Of a DNA stretch of 64,000 nucleotides, positions 9,922 to 20,130 are shown in pieces. The stretch lies in the NCBI GenBank assembly GCA_963931865.1, contig OZ007510.1:9582993-9646992 (forward strand), read 5' to 3'. A program made the translations under genes and the position numbers. The notes beneath the pieces were generated by a model. It worked only from the letters and a program-made list of their open reading frames with translations. It did not search any database and was not told the origin of the DNA. The DNA comes from Axinella damicornis. Taxonomy: Eukaryota > Porifera > Demospongiae > Axinellida > Axinellidae. Position 1 is the stretch's first letter. The number at the start of each line of letters is the position of its first letter.

Positions 9922-11592
9922 CTAGCTAACTCGGAAACATAGGCAATCCTTCTTCACATACTGGTGCACTAGTTCAGTATGCCTAATAAATGTGGTAAAG
10001 CCCCATCCATCACCAATCTTTCTATCAGTCACTCTGCCAGCGTATCTGCGTGACTCTAAACCAGTGTAGTGGATGGCCATTGTATATTGTTCCTCTCCCT
10101 GCTGGTCCAGTAACCCAACGGTAATGTTTCCCCTGAATGGCCATTTTAGGTGGTCATCAAAATCTCCTTGCATTAGACAAGCAAACACTGAGATATGAGT
10201 ACCTTTGCCGTCATCAAAACCATTAGCGTCCACCCTGAGGCACATCTTGTAACCTTGTGGGTAGGTATAAAATGGTGGGGAGTGCCACTGATCATTGTTG
10301 CCTTTGTGTTGACTGAACTTTGGCATTTCAATTTCAAATGGAAGTAACCCCATGTGCAAGTGCATGAGCCTGGTATCCTGCTTCTGCTTTTGCATAGTTT
10401 TCTCAAAGTCCACTTGCTTCAATTGAAGCTTATCGTGCTCTTCCTGGAGTGTATTTTGTTTCCTGTCGAGTGCAGAGACTTGTTCTTTGAGTCGTTTTGT
10501 GTCAAGATCTTCCTTGGTAGATGCTTTAGTTTGCTGTGTTTGTAGCTTGGCGATCTCTTTCTTTCTAGCCTCACCCTCCTCAGTTAGGGTACTAACCACA
10601 GCCTTTCTGTTCTCCTCTTGTTGCTTCCTGAGTTCAGCAATCTCTCCTTGTAATGCCAAGTTATTCTTTGCAAGCTCATCCATTTCTTTCATCAAATCAC
10701 TTTTAAGTTGTACAAGTTGCTCGTCTCTTTCAGCCATTTTCATCGTCAGCTTTCTATTCTCTTCTGCTAGCTTCTGGTTGTGGAGAGCCAAGAGAGTGAT
10801 ATGGCTGAAGGAATTCTCCTTGATATGCTCTGACATTTCTTTGCGAGGTAGCTGGATATCACAGCCAATATAGCAGAAATCACAGTCAACTACAGTGAAA
10901 GGGCATTCTGTGTTCACATGCTTTTCCACGTGTTGCCGTTCAGGAATGGTCCCGCATTTGTTAGGGCAGGCTATTGGATAGCATTTGCATATTGCCCAGT
11001 GGTTGTTGACTATTTCATCATGTGTAGAGTCATAGTCATCGCAGAAATCACAAGTGAAAGGGCGCTGGGGGCAGATATCAACTTCATGAGCTTCAATGCA
11101 ACAACGCTGGAAGTACTGATTGCAATAAGAGCATTTGATTTCTGCAAACTGACAGCCAATAAGCCGTTTACCCATTTCTGGATCCGAATTTAAGTGGAGA
11201 TCCAGCTGTCCTAACTCACCAACCCACTCGCAGCCTTCTTTTGTATGTGTGCATCGCACCTGTAACGATTTCAGTGTTCGCTCGAGAGCTTTCTCATAAA
11301 CCAAGGTGTATTCTTCCTCGTTGCAGAAAGGGCATGCCTTCTCAGCCTCTTTCACGCGCTTTATACACGATTTGCAGAACTTTCGGCAGCAGCAAGTGAC
11401 AAGATGGGGCTCGCGAAGAATCTGTAAACAAATTGGGCATTCAGTTTGAAGGTGATCTGGGAGCTTTACAACCTCACACTCGTATCCAGCGATAGGCGTT
11501 GCCTTCGACATATCATTTTTTGCTTGGTCTTCAACCTGGAGACGGCGATGGCACCCTTGCCCCAAGGGTGGGTCTTCTTCGCCTTCGGCCAT
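9922..11592 (-). CDS. TNF receptor-associated factor (TRAF)-like protein, intronless
   Basis: A 556-residue protein in one exon. Order: RING-like finger (residues about 52-90; CPIC ... CCCRKFCKSC ... CPFC), TRAF-type zinc fingers (about 105-270; several Cys/His motifs such as CNQYFQRCCIEAHEVD and CPNKCGTIPERQHVEKHV), a long coiled coil (about 280-410), then a C-terminal MATH/TRAF domain (about 415-556; LPFEIEMPKFSQHKG, VDANGFDDGKGTHISVF, WGFTTFIRHTEL). TRAFs are cytosolic adaptors and often ubiquitin ligases downstream of TNF/IL-1/Toll-type receptors. The start is the ATG at 11592 (context CAAGATGG, A at -3 and G at +4); the frame continues upstream but without an ATG. The His expected between the RING cysteines is missing. 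It is closest in layout to TRAF4/6-type proteins, but the orthology group cannot be settled by eye. Confidence 0.9.
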   Translation of the reverse strand: MAEGEEDPPLGQGCHRRLQVEDQAKNDMSKATPIAGYECEVVKLPDHLQTECPICLQILREPHLVTCCCRKFCKSCIKRVKEAEKACPFCNEEEYTLVYEKALERTLKSLQVRCTHTKEGCEWVGELGQLDLHLNSDPEMGKRLIGCQFAEIKCSYCNQYFQRCCIEAHEVDICPQRPFTCDFCDDYDSTHDEIVNNHWAICKCYPIACPNKCGTIPERQHVEKHVNTECPFTVVDCDFCYIGCDIQLPRKEMSEHIKENSFSHITLLALHNQKLAEENRKLTMKMAERDEQLVQLKSDLMKEMDELAKNNLALQGEIAELRKQQEENRKAVVSTLTEEGEARKKEIAKLQTQQTKASTKEDLDTKRLKEQVSALDRKQNTLQEEHDKLQLKQVDFEKTMQKQKQDTRLMHLHMGLLPFEIEMPKFSQHKGNNDQWHSPPFYTYPQGYKMCLRVDANGFDDGKGTHISVFACLMQGDFDDHLKWPFRGNITVGLLDQQGEEQYTMAIHYTGLESRRYAGRVTDRKIGDGWGFTTFIRHTELVHQYVKKDCLCFRVS

Positions 11593-11711
11593 CTTGTTTC
11601 TTCTCGGTACGCGTAAACGGAGGTTGTGCAAGCTGACGGAGGTTCCGTTTTGCGTGAAACTGCGTAAACATAGTCTCGTGCCCAGACCACACCCCCCGCA
11701 GCGGGTGTAAC

Positions 11712-11902
11712 GGTTAGTTTACGGAAGTTTGCTGGTCCGCTCCGTTCTTTCGTGGGGAAAGGGGCGAGTTACCACTGTAAAACTATTTTCTCCCAGTGCT
11801 CCGTGGTTTCTGAAGCTGAGAACGATCGTCAACAACCAGCTGCCTTCCTCCGTCGCCGTAATAATCTCTCAGCTGCTCGTTCATAATCCAGCTACATAGC
11901 AG
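11712..11902 (+). repeat. Sequence upstream of TRAF shared with NOL12 intron 3
   Basis: GGTTAGTTTACGGAAGTTTG, GCTGGTCC, GGAAAGGGGCGAGTTAC, TCAACAACCAGCTGCCTTCC TCCGTCGC and CATAATCCAGCTACA recur in order, with more divergence, at 37757-37970. This is either a dispersed repeat or a duplicated promoter-proximal segment. It begins about 120 bases before the TRAF ATG. Confidence 0.6.
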
Positions 11903-12105
11903 CTACTGGGTGAACTTAATGTCCAACGAACCTTGACAGTGCTCAAAGGTGCTCCAGTTGAACGTTGGCCAGCGGACTGGCAGTTTTCCGTATAATAGTC
12001 CGATATACCCGCTGCAATGCAATGAATTTCCGTGTACTCTCCGCGGATGCATACCCGGCGTTTCACATCAACCTCCGGTTTATATAAGGTATACGGAAGA
12101 ATGCG

Positions 12106-12273
12106 TCTACACATGATGAAATAGTCAACAACCACTGGGCACTGATGTGCAAATACTATCCAATAGCTACCCTGCCCTAACAAATGCAGGACCATTCCTG
12201 AACGGCAACATGTGGAAAAGCATGTGAACACAGAATGCCCATGTCACTGTAGTTGACTGTGATTTCTGCTATA
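12106..12273 (+). pseudogene. Inverted TRAF gene fragment (zinc-finger region)
   Basis: About 168 bases here match the coding strand of the TRAF gene (gene positions about 11032-10869), in the opposite orientation and about 0.5 kb from the gene's 5' end. Shared stretches include CTACACATGATGAAATAGTC, CCCTAACAAATGC and GACCATTCCTGAACGGCAAC. The reading frame is broken by small indels and stops. No RING or MATH sequence flanks it, so this is a partial inverted duplicate, not a second gene. Confidence 0.85.
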
Positions 12274-12551
12274 AGATGTGTCATGCGGGCGACTTATCCT
12301 TCGAATCTGTGTATTTTTGGTGGTCAAGAGTATGATACAGCTGTCAAGACTGTTGGGACTGCCTCCCGTCTTTGTGTGAGGACACTGTAAAGTTGGGTCC
12401 AGCTTGAAGCTTCTCAAGATGGTCGGATTCAAGCGCCTGTATACGTAGTATAGTGCAACTGAGAACGTATGAAGATCGGACCTGCACCAGGTAAAAGCCC
12501 CATCAGTGCCCATCTCTGTACTTTCAGAAAATAACTGCATCATGCATATGG

Positions 12552-12960
12552 AGTGACAAGTTGACAACCCCATCAGATTTGGAGCTATGAGCCCCCAAAG
12601 TCAACCATATTTCATGATTTTGGCTTGCGTGGGTGAATTTGTGCGGCCATATCTCCTGCACCATACAACCTACGGACATGAGACTCACACCATTCATTAC
12701 AGCAAGGATCGAGGTTTATAAAGATGTGTGGAAATAGTGTGACAACCCCATCAGATTTGGAGCTATGACTGTGACCGTATGAGCCTATAAAATCAACCAT
12801 TATTTGGTTTATGTGGGTGAATTTGTGTGGCCGTATCTCCTTAACCTTACACGCTATAGCTATGGACATCAGACTTGCACCATTGGATACAGCTACGATT
12901 GAAGTTTATTACGATGTGCAGAAATATTGTGACAACCTCATCAGATTTGGAAATATGAGC
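12552..12960. repeat. Tandem repeat, period about 180-190 bases
   Basis: GACAACCCCATCAGATTTGG occurs at about 12562 and 12741 and, with one change, at 12931. GGTGAATTTGTG and GGCC(A/G)TATCTCCT recur with the same spacing. About two full units. Confidence 0.8.
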
Positions 12961-12990
12961 CCCTGAACTCATGAACACATCTTGGAACAG

Positions 12991-13042
12991 TAGTCTCGTT
13001 CCCAGAACCCTGTTGGAAAAGTGGGGCCTGGGAATGAGACTA
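12991..13042. mobile_element. Fold-back element, TAGCCTCGTTCCCAG family (variant)
   Basis: TAGTCTCGTTCCCAG at the left pairs with CTGGGAATGAGACTA at the right, about 52 bases. A half copy (TTGTTCCCAGTCCCACGCCC) lies at 13281-13310. Confidence 0.8.
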
Positions 13043-13357
13043 TGTGCCAAAATCCGCTTCTCGAAGCCGTCTGACATGGCTATTCATTACACAGAAATTG
13101 CATAATTCCAATTTCATAACGGATACTACCGCGGAATATATAATGGACATAAGAACCTCCGTAAGCTTGTGCTCCCTCCTCTGGTCTGCATGCATGTGGT
13201 CCATTTTCATAGGTACTGGGTACATACAATGATATACAAGAAGTATGTGGAACTAGCAGACTAGTAACAGCTAGCCTTAAGCTTGTTCCCAGTCCCACGC
13301 CCAGCTTTTCGTCGCTTGCAGTACATTAGTAACAGCTCTAGTGCTGACTTTTTTCAA

Positions 13358-13382
13358 GGGGGGGGGGGGGGGGGGGGGGGGG
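13358..13382. repeat. Poly-G tract (25 bases)
   Basis: Uninterrupted G run. Confidence 0.95.
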
Positions 13383-13565
13383 TGCACAAATCCAATCTGA
13401 TTCCAAAGTATGGACTGGAAGGGATAGCTTACTGTACAGATTCATTGTGAGCATTTCCGTCTGTTTTTTCCGGTTTGAATACCGTAGTCCTGAGATAACA
13501 CAAACATGCAGAATTTACCTACCAAAAGGAGTTAATGATTCATAACAGCATTAATTCTGCTGATG

Positions 13566-14215
13566 AAATTTGCAGTGGTTGAAATTTGCATTTGTGCTGC
13601 TGTACGCGTGTAGCACCTAGGGATATGCGACTATATTGTCCATGTATGTACCAACGTCCAGCTTGGAGTGTTTGTAAAATCAAACTATCAAATTGGCTCT
13701 GAGGCTCTCAAGACAACCTATCTCTGTTTGTACGGTGCTGCTGCATGCTTGGACATGGCTTTAATAGCTACTAGCCAGCTACTAGTCTAAGAAATAAACA
13801 AACCAATAATTGATGGCAACAATAAATTGTAACGTTCTGGCCATAGTTAACACTGCTGCTGCTGCTACTATACTAATTAGCCACAACAGCAGCAATAATT
13901 ATAAAGATTACAATGCTCACAACGAATGACACGATGCCAACGATAATGGAGGCAATGTTCAGCCATTAAGCCACCTTGGCTTTCTTCTCTGCACCAGTTG
14001 TGTCCCCTTCTTCTGCTAGCTTCTTGGCCTACATGTATAACAATGCTGGTGGTCCCATGCACCTGAGCCATTACAATGTATACTCAACCTACCTCACCAT
14101 CTGACTACTCTATCTCTATAATTATTGCTGAAATATTGGATTTGGGGCCGGGAAGGATAAATACTAGAATAGTTTATCTGTGTGGCTATACCAAGTGCAC
14201 ATGCATGCGGTAGGG
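13566..14215 (-). repeat. Segmental duplication, copy A (partner 30640-31335)
   Basis: About 650 bases, collinear with 30640-31335 and about 90% alike by eye, carrying the 3' exon of the CD225 gene plus downstream sequence. Both copies run to the shared ATGCATGCGGTAGGGAAG, where copy B enters the assembly gap. Confidence 0.85.
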
Positions 14216-14596
14216 AAGATTAAACATGCAAGATTACGTAATAGTTCTATATGTCTCTGCTGGCAGACGTTAGCCAATTTTGTCTAGGATCAGTCCTTGG
14301 GGGTTCAGCAGATGATGTCTCCATAGGAAGTGTTAGCTAATCATTAACTATAGTGCAGAGCTGTTGCATGCAGTGCATTCACTCACTTCCTTTGCAATGA
14401 AGATGGCTGCAATAGTACAGGGTAGAGCACACCAGGTTCCAGCAAATGCACAAATCAGTGTCATGGCCACTGAAGTAGTGTAGTAGTGTTCGGAAGCACC
14501 AGCCCTAAATGCACTTATGATGTTCACAGTCAGATGGGGAGAAGCATTTAGGGCTGATCTTGGCTGTCCAGTGGTAGTCCTTGGCTGCTGTTGCTG
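13873..14596 (-). pseudogene. CD225/dispanin (IFITM-like) membrane protein, copy A, C-terminus interrupted
   Basis: Two exons fit: 14387-14596 (Gln/Pro-rich start, then a first hydrophobic segment TTSVAMTLICAFAGTWCALP followed by CTIAAIFIAKE) and 13873-14028 (AKKLAEEGDTTGAEKKAKVA, then a second hydrophobic segment beginning WLNIASIIVGIVSFVVSIVI). Donor GTGAGT, acceptor TGTAG, both phase 0. This two-helix plan with a conserved basic loop is the CD225 family, which includes interferon-induced transmembrane and dispanin proteins of vesicle and plasma membranes. At 13966-13968 a TAA replaces the Tyr codon of copy B, removing helix 2. The first coding exon was not found; an ATG with a GTAAAA donor near 14855 is a candidate but its phase does not fit. 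It could be a functional truncated form rather than a pseudogene. Confidence 0.6.
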
Positions 14597-15001
14597 CTGT
14601 GTCAAATATAAGATGAACTTGTATGAAACAGGGTATTTAGCTACTCCTAAAATATGTTATGACAATTCACCGCATTGTCATCAGTTGTACTGCGTGGATG
14701 AGGAGTGTGACCACTTTGAGTGCCTACATAAATGATATGTACAATTAAGGATGAAACTAACTGCATGCATGCAAATGTTGAATTTGAAAGTTATTCTTTA
14801 CTGTGTAAAGAATTTATTGGCCTGATAAAATGCTATAGACTGCTTTTACCTTTAGATGCCATGATGTTCTGCTGCAGCTGTGAATGGAGCTTGGTGTTAT
14901 ATGTCAAGGGACTACCTATGAAGAAGTGTTCAAGCAGTATAGCACTCCAAGCATGCATAGCTATTATAATAGCTATGCGCGAAAAATAAAGTTGTCGTTT
15001 T

Positions 15002-15027
15002 TGTCTCGGCGCCGAAGCGCCGAGACA
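15002..15027. repeat. TGTCTCGG...CCGAGACA hairpin
   Basis: TGTCTCGGCGCC GAAGCGCCGAGACA type palindrome. It matches the hairpin ending the dispersed repeat at about 6811-6834 and 61115-61141, in inverted orientation, so this is probably a truncated member. Confidence 0.75.
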
Positions 15028-16162
15028 CAGTGCAGGGTACGTATATGTCTGTCTGTCTGTCCACGTGGCCACGTAGCTCGAGCACATGCGCGACGGATTT
15101 ACTAACTAGTAATGTGCATGTGGCCACACCCTACGTCTACTGCGCTAGACATTACATCACTACATACAATATACATTACATCATTTCAGTCCACCTTATA
15201 TGTGCCATCACACTCTTCAAGATCATGCGAGATTTCAGCAAGAGAGGCTAAAACAACAAGAAGTCGGATTACAAGGTATACGCAAGAATGATCGTCTGAG
15301 AAGCGCCAAGAACGCAGACTATACAAGCTGACTGAGAAAGGCAACGGCAAAGAAGGCCTGAACAAGAGAGTCCGGAACAGAGAGAGCAACGACTACAAGC
15401 TGACCGAGACAGGAGACGGCTAAGAAGGCCATGAGAAACCACTGACCAACGTACATGACGTAGGCAACGTGTAGCTAGCTAGATGCTCATAGACTACATC
15501 AGTATTCTTCCATTGACAAATTTAGTCTAAGTCTTCTCTTCAAGCCACTTTGTCTGTGTGCTCGCGTATACTTTTTCAGTCAAAGTCAAAGGTATGACCA
15601 GTGCTCCTTTCATTGAAGTTTGTTATGTGTCTATTGGTGCAACAAATTGTGACGTATTTGCCTGTTGACACACTAAAGTCTTTCATCAGTACGGCAGCAT
15701 GCGCCAAGCTAATCTCAGAGCTATAGCTAGCTAGCTACCGAGCAAACTATCTGTAGTGTCCAACACTTGTATCAGTCTTGCAAGCAAACCGCCGAGACAA
15801 TTTTTCAAAAAAGGCGTCTTGTTAATGCAGTTGCTATAATAAACCATTTTGTTGTTTTAGTAGGGGTTTTGGTTGTGTGTACATAAGGGTAAAAAAAATT
15901 AAGTCGCTGTGTGTTATCATAAACTGAGAAAACAAAAGTTTGTTTTCACAGTACACATGCATGCCACTATCAAATGTCATCCCTTCTTGCATTTTTTTCA
16001 CTGTAATATGAGTACCACCAATTTCTTCTGAATGTGTGTGCCTGAAATTGCACTTCTGAGTCTTCAGTAATATTATTTCAACAGTGACTCTTGTTACACA
16101 GACACATGGCTCTGTTTGTAATGCCGAATACCGTCATTAATTCTTCGAAGTGGATATTGGTC

Positions 16163-16265
16163 TGGCAGGAAGTAGGGCAATGGGTTAGGGTATATTAGGG
16201 CCAGGGCCAGTTCTAGATGCGCGCGCGTTTCCGGTACCTATACCTAAAGTATGTACTTCCTGCCG
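16163..16265. repeat. Imperfect inverted repeat
   Basis: GGTCTGGCAGGAAGTA at the left pairs with TACTTCCTGCCGGACC at the right, with a GC-rich loop containing GCGCGCG. Confidence 0.7.
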
Positions 16266-17737
16266 GACCAATAGCCACATCGTTAATTCTTTTTGCAGCT
16301 CACATTTGGTTTGCCAATTTGTGTTATCCAGGTAATCCGGGAGTCTGGCTTTTACATATATATGAAGATAAACTGAGTCTAGGTGACAGGTTCGGAGCTT
16401 CACTGCAGCAAGTTCAATTCTGATGGAATGTCTGGTTCTGGTTCTGGTCTGTAAATTAATATCTTTGTCATTTTAGGATGTGTATTTTTCTCCTATTGTT
16501 TGGGTATACATTATCATTAGCACTGCTATTTGTATATCCTATGCTTGATGCATAAACTTTCATAGGGCAAACAGTTACTAAAGTTTGGCATTATCTGCTT
16601 CACCTGTGATCTGTTGCTGATCCCTCCAAGAAGAGCTAGCTAGCCTGTATGTCATCCGGCTGTCATCTACTTGGAACAATTTCCATAGTCTTGTGCCTAG
16701 ATGCAGCAGACGTTGGTCTGGATGGGGGGCCGGAGTGATTTCGACTTGGTCTCTGGCAGATTCATCAACTACGCATGCGCTAATTCGAACGGTGCAGCCC
16801 TGTGCAAGCAAGGAGTTTGGAGCGGATGAGTGTTGGTAGCAGAGACAGAAGGAGCCCCCAGACTAAACTTGGCACCCCTCAACTTCCTTGTCTTGGTAGT
16901 CATTCATTTGTCTATTCAGTTTGTATGCATCCGTTAATACAATGCTCATGTAGTCCCGGTCCTGTATGCATCTTCTTTCTTCAGCCACCCACACTGGCCA
17001 AACGTTGCTTGCTGCTTTACATTGTACTCCAGGTAGTAGGTTACTGTGCCAGTCAACAAGCCATCTGTGTATAAAGTACGAAATTCATGAGAAAATGAAT
17101 CAGTAACTCGAGCCTAGAATTAAGTAACGTTCTCAAAGGGGGTGTCCCACGTAGGTTGTGGTACATTTGCACAGTATATCGATATCCCTGAGCATGCACA
17201 CCTGTGCATGTGGATTCACCATCATCTCCCCCACTATAGCTAGGTGGGATGCTTTGGCACCGACTAGAGGGGGTGGCAGTGTGACAAGATCACGTACACT
17301 GTAATTTCGTTTATTCTACCATTGTTCTCCATGGGAGAAGAAGGCTGTTCTGCACTTTCAAATTATGCATCCCGAATATAGACTGCATGCAAGCGACTTA
17401 CTTAGCTTAGTTTCGGTACGTAACAGACTCTAGCTCATGGCAGAGGAGTCTGGTCGACTGCCAATATACGACTTGTTCTGACACTAAGTGCGAACCACAG
17501 CGCTTCTTTATACGGCACGTGTATTAGTAATCTGCTTGCAGTTAGTGTACTTAACGCCTTGGAATTATGGAAGCACTGTGCTACTTATCGGCCACCTCTC
17601 AAGGGGTGGGTGTCAGAACAAGGCATATATGGGCAGTCGACCAGACTCCTCCGGGGGCCGTGCACGAGTGTGGTACTGAGACTATACTTAGCCATAGGCA
17701 ACTACATTCCTGTATACTGAGCACAATATGTAATTAT

Positions 17738-18182
17738 CATAGTTGCCAAGTGTCCCGAAACGTCCCGGAATTCTTTGTCTTGTCCCGCGTACGGAAGGTG
17801 CTTTTGTCCCGGAAAAAAACAGCAATAGGCCTGTTCTCGTTCCCAGGCTTGTTGCGTGCAGTCTGGGAACGGAAATTAGTGAAAGACCACATACTGCAAC
17901 GAGACTGAGTACTTGAATTGAAGCTTGCTGCAAATGGCCAAGTTGAGGACTGTACCTGTATACCTAGCCTGCAGCAAAGAAGTCAAGGAGGGAATGCCAT
18001 TCATGGAGGGAGGAGTTTCCAAGTATTCAACGAAGTGTAGTGCAGTTGTGCGGTGCATGCTTTGATCGTCCGACTTCAGCATAATTTTCTCATGGTGTCT
18101 GCGACATGATCCATTGGGGGGGGGGGGGTTGCACCATTCAACCAAGTGTCCCTGAAGTTGCTTTTGAAAACTTGGCAACTAT
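17738..18182. mobile_element. TIR element (CATAGTTGCCAAGT ends) with nested fold-back
   Basis: CATAGTTGCCAAGT at the left pairs with ACTTGGCAACTATG at the right. Inside it are a fold-back of the TCGTTCCCAG type (17830-17872) and a 13-base G run. Confidence 0.65.
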
Positions 18183-18959
18183 GTAATATGCAGCATCACT
18201 GAGAATATCAGCGAATGCAGACTTATCTAGCGGACTCAACTACCAGGTAGGAAGTCAACAGAGTGAATTGAACCCTGAAAAAGGCTCAGTTTAATATAGT
18301 AGTACTTTGGAACAGGAATGGTGGGAAGTCTAATATTATGTCCATCTCTGTACCTCATCTGGCTCATGACAGCTTCATCGCTTCTGTTTACAGCTTCACC
18401 AGCAGTTGTTCAGCGTCCCTTCAGCCCTGTGTGTTCTCCCACCATTGTGCATATATATATTACGGGGGTGTCGTACTAAACTGCGCATGCGTAGTTGGTG
18501 GATAAAAACGCCTCCCTTCAATTCCGCATCCGGGTATTGTCAACGCAAACCGAAGAACAGAAAAAAACGGGGTAGGCCTGGGAACGAGGCTAAGTCGAAA
18601 GTAAGTACGTCGAAAAAGAAACTTCGCCCGGGCCCGGGATGAGCAGGGTTGTCACGTGAGGTTTTTTTTTTTAGACTGCAGCCCCTCCCATAATTAACTC
18701 GGTTTTCCCAGGCCTAGGCTATAAGCCTTCTACACCCTCCATTTTTCAACTTGTCGATTTTCACTGCATCAGAGAATGAGCGGTAAGTCTAGTATGTAAA
18801 TGGATGTGAACGCGTTGTGACCTAGCTGTATAAGCTTAGGCCTCACCAGCCACACCCAAGTCAGTGCTTATAATTGTAGGAGAATGAATACCTAATCAAG
18901 CTCCCATACCTATATAGCTATATAGCTCTTTGCAGCAGCTTATAGTGTTTCCAAATCTA

Positions 18960-19380
18960 GAAATTGACCCTTTAATTCACTGATGCGTCAAACGTTCAAT
19001 TGGTGATGTCACTTCCAGTAACCTCCTTGGGACTTGGATTCTGCACAAGCATGACAAAGGGCGGGACAAGAGGAGGTGGGCCATTTTAGCGCTAAGCTGA
19101 AATAACATGGGCTTGGCTGTATTGGTTGGCACTTCATGGGTGGGCCATTTCTCACCTTTGCACAAATGGACTTAGAAAACAGGCCATGTATACGTAGGGC
19201 CTCCATTTCAGGCTGGCAGTGAAGCTTTTTGCTCAGTCTGTGCAGGCGGGTATTGGCCGAGAGCTGTGACTCTATATTGAAAGCTCATTAACAAGTGGTT
19301 GTGTTTAGAGTCACAAATCTGCACAGGATGGCTGAAATAGCACTTGTGTGAAGTTAGGAGCTTCAAAACCCGAAAAAGTA
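18960..19380 (-). repeat. Dispersed repeat family R2, copy 1
   Basis: Shares CCTTGGGACTT, GGGCGGGACAAGAGGAGGTG, GGTGGGCCATTTCTC, TGGACTTAGAAAACAG and GAAGTTAGGAGC(TT)AAAACC with copies at 20985-21620, 60310-60535 and 61145-61420. No coding capacity apparent. Confidence 0.65.
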
Positions 19381-19582
19381 TTATGGATGCAGGGCAACTC
19401 ACGCTACCCCTCCTACCTCACTTACCTCACTAGCTGCTATATACCCTGGTACTCCACCCCTGCAGATCGAGGTCGATATTACGAGGCTACCATTATGCAA
19501 TTGGTCAGTAGGCGTGACCAATCAACATGTGTGAATACAATACATGCAGTCAATTTCTGTACATTTATCTGCAATGACCAAG

Positions 19583-19656
19583 TAGCCTTGTTTCCAGGCC
19601 CTGCCCTGCTTGCAAGCGACAAAAGCTGGGGCAGGGCCTGCATGGGAACGAGGCTA
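19583..19656. mobile_element. Fold-back element, TAGCCTCGTTCCCAG family
   Basis: TAGCCTTGTTTCCAGGCCCT pairs with AGGGCCTGCATGGGAACGAG GCTA, with a short loop containing GCAAGCGACAAAAGC. Confidence 0.8.
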
Positions 19657-20130
19657 CCATAAATGCACTTGGTCCGTATACGTAGGCGTGACCAATCAAC
19701 ATACGTGAATACAATATCCTTTTCTCTAGTGCATGACCTGTGTGACTACACCGGGTTTGAACCAGCCAAGTCTTTTATTCTCTCTTTTCCGCATGCACAA
19801 GTGCTAGTCAGCCGATAATTTTTTTCCCCCACTTCTTATTTTTTCACGTCATATAATATGTTCATGTTGTTTTTGTTTTTTTTTGTGGCAGGCATGGCCT
19901 AGCATATTGGCCACTCAAAATCTAAGGTGCTAGGGCTCAACACTTAATCCTTATTTTGACCTCTGACTAGTGAGATCAAACTTTAGCATGACAGCTTGCA
20001 TTATTAACTCGTGAGAAAAAATGTTTCGTATTTCCTTTACCTCAATATAGCATGTGGATAGTGTTTCGGCATTTCAAGTAAGAAACTGTCTGTATACGAG
20101 ATAACAACCAAGCGAGCGTGGTTTAACCAA

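Larger units (their letters stand above)
14900..18950. other. No gene recognised; repeat-rich stretch
   Basis: Contains a TGTCTCGG hairpin (15002-15027), an Arg/Lys/Glu-biased imperfect tandem repeat near 15300-15432 (CTACAAGCTGACCGAGAC motif, spacing about 72 bases), a hairpin at 16163-16265 and the TIR element at 17738-18182. No exon chain seen. Confidence 0.45.

Noticed and set aside
11593..11631. Upstream extension of the TRAF frame by 13 codons
   Set aside because: The codon at 11631 is TTG, not ATG; the ATG at 11592 has a strong eukaryotic context.
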